A DNA stretch of 64,000 nt from Candidatus Denitrolinea symbiosum (GTDB lineage: Bacteria; Chloroflexota; Anaerolineae; Anaerolineales; Villigracilaceae), in the NCBI GenBank assembly GCA_017312345.1, contig BLAA01000001.1, forward strand, positions 1,674,001 to 1,738,000, read 5' to 3'. Below are positions 62,978-64,000 of this stretch, piece by piece; position 1 is the first letter of the stretch, and each line of letters opens with the position of its first letter. The position numbers were made by a program, and so were the translations under genes. The notes under the pieces are model-generated. The model was not told the origin of the DNA. It ran no database searches and saw only the letters and a list, made by a program, of their open reading frames with translations.

Positions 62978-63834
62978 CATCGGCTCCGCGCGCGGCCGGT
63001 CCATTCCGCCTGGGTTTGACCGGCTTTCCCCTCGACCATTCGCTTTCGCCCCGGATCCACGCCGCGGCGTTGGACGCCTGCAACCTGGCCGGCGACTACG
63101 CCCTCTTCCCGCTTCCTCCTGACGACGCGCGGGGTTTGCCCGACCTGCTCCGCCGCGTCCGCTCCGGCGAGCTTCACGGACTCAACGTCACCGTTCCGCA
63201 CAAACAGAGCGTGATCCCCCTGCTCGACGACTTGACTCCCACCGCGCGCGCGATCGGCGCGGCGAACACGATCTGTCTTCGCGGCGGCAAACTGACCGGC
63301 GAAAACACGGACGCGCCGGGCTTTCTCGCCGACCTCCGTCAATTTCCCGCCGGGCAATCTCCAGCCGGGAGTCTGAGATCGGCGCTCGTGCTTGGCGCGG
63401 GGGGCGCCGCGCGCGCGGTCGTCCACGCTTTGCTCGCCGAGGGCTGGGACGTCACAGTCGCCGCCCGCCGAAGCGGGCAAGCGCGCCAGCTCGCGTCCGC
63501 CTTCGCCGATCGCAAGTTATGGGTCGCCGGTTTCCCAGCCGCCGATTTTCGGTTTTCCGATTTCACCCTTCTGGTGAACGCGACTCCTGTGGGCATGTTT
63601 CCGCGCGTCGAGCGCTCGCCTTTGCCCGAAAATTTGTCCCTGCCTTCGACCCTTTTGGTTTATGATCTGGTCTACAACCCGCGCGAGACCGCGCTCGTCC
63701 GCGCGGCGCGCGCGCAGGGACTGTTCGCCGCGACCGGTCTCGGCATGTTGATCGAGCAGGCCGCGCTCGCCTTTGAGATCTGGACCGGCTGCAACCCGCC
63801 GCGCGATATTTTACGCCGCGCCGTCGAAAACTGA
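62974..63834 (+). CDS. aroE: Shikimate dehydrogenase
   Basis: NADP-dependent reduction of 3-dehydroshikimate. 286 residues from ATG 62974, overlapping the aroA stop. Substrate-binding GFPLDHSLSPRIHAAAL near 17, GLNVTVPHKQSV near 67 (catalytic Lys), GENTDAPGFL near 109 (catalytic Asp), GAGGAARAVVHAL near 137 for NADP and VNATPVGMFP near 198. Part of the aro operon. Confidence 0.94.
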   Translation: MTSAPRAAGPFRLGLTGFPLDHSLSPRIHAAALDACNLAGDYALFPLPPDDARGLPDLLRRVRSGELHGLNVTVPHKQSVIPLLDDLTPTARAIGAANTICLRGGKLTGENTDAPGFLADLRQFPAGQSPAGSLRSALVLGAGGAARAVVHALLAEGWDVTVAARRSGQARQLASAFADRKLWVAGFPAADFRFSDFTLLVNATPVGMFPRVERSPLPENLSLPSTLLVYDLVYNPRETALVRAARAQGLFAATGLGMLIEQAALAFEIWTGCNPPRDILRRAVEN

Positions 63835-63849
63835 ACACTGGAGACTGAA

Positions 63850-64000
63850 ATGCCGCTTCGCTTCCTGACCGCTGGCGAATCCCACGGCCCCGCGCTGACC
63901 GTCATCCTCGATGGGATGCCCGCGGGACTTCCCCTCGCGCCGGAGATCGTCAACGCCGAACTCGCCCGCCGTCAAAAGGGATACGGCTCGGGTGGGCGCA
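63850..64000 (+). CDS. aroC: Chorismate synthase (N-terminal part, cut by window edge)
   Basis: The first 50 codons read [20 protein letters not shown], then DGMPAGLPL and [15 protein letters not shown], which is the start of AroC (FTxGESHGxA and GYGRGxR motifs). Catalyses the last step to chorismate, needs reduced FMN. Lies 15 bp after aroE. The rest is outside the window. Confidence 0.95.
   Translation, partial: MPLRFLTAGESHGPALTVILDGMPAGLPLAPEIVNAELARRQKGYGSGGR

Overview
The window looks like a chromosome segment of a GC-rich bacterium of the phylum Chloroflexota, most likely class Anaerolineae. This is inferred from gene content, from long Pro/Thr linkers behind membrane anchors (for example residues 290-320 of the cytochrome b gene), from -10 boxes placed 6-8 nt before start codons, and from intergenic DNA packed with short lineage-specific repeats. 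No rRNA, tRNA or CRISPR array was found.

Layout. 1-6.8 kb: ccmF (cut by the window edge) and a CxxxY-type ccmE, a YfhO-like membrane protein, and a respiratory pair made of a nonaheme cytochrome c and a cytochrome b fused to a monoheme domain. 6.9-18.8 kb: housekeeping and envelope genes (TolB-like protein, XRE-cupin regulator, GH26-like glycosidase, amidohydrolase, udk, cyclophilin, DedA-like protein, lspA, rluD, lipoprotein, degenerate GGDEF protein, sugar-1-P transferase, beta-helix protein). 18.8-25.7 kb, minus strand: asnS and aspS behind an Asn/Asp-rich leader peptide with a trp-type attenuator, a DUF92 protein, a ProRS-like protein without a synthetase core, and a bactofilin. 26-31 kb, minus strand: an operon for a [2Fe-2S] protein, NuoE, NuoF and a formate-dehydrogenase-like subunit that has lost its catalytic residue. 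31.4-35.2 kb: an island with two inverted IS256-family copies, a low-GC membrane gene probably cut at its 5' end, and an orphan antitoxin. 35.2-37.9 kb: a two-component system. 38.4-49.9 kb: a full group 4 [NiFe] hydrogenase operon (hyfABCDEFGHI, hycH, hycI), followed by a 6-unit array of 71-bp palindromic repeats and a CBS-domain gene. 51-56.8 kb: fabI, mpg, a sugar epimerase, an MntA antitoxin with the remnant of its HepT toxin, a transporter, fni, acpP and rnk. 57-64 kb: an aromatic amino acid cluster, aminotransferase-pheA, then a Phe/Tyr-rich leader peptide and terminator, then aroH-aroF-tyrA-aroA-aroE-aroC.

Three themes connect the genes. Ribosome-mediated attenuation appears twice, once for charging of Asn/Asp tRNAs and once for aromatic amino acids, each with near-leaderless transcription of the leader peptide. 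Anaerobic electron flow is represented by the hydrogenase, the NuoEF-type diaphorase and the cytochromes. Families of short repeats fill the intergenic DNA and in several places run in frame into coding sequences (aroA, the ProRS-like gene, the histidine kinase tail).
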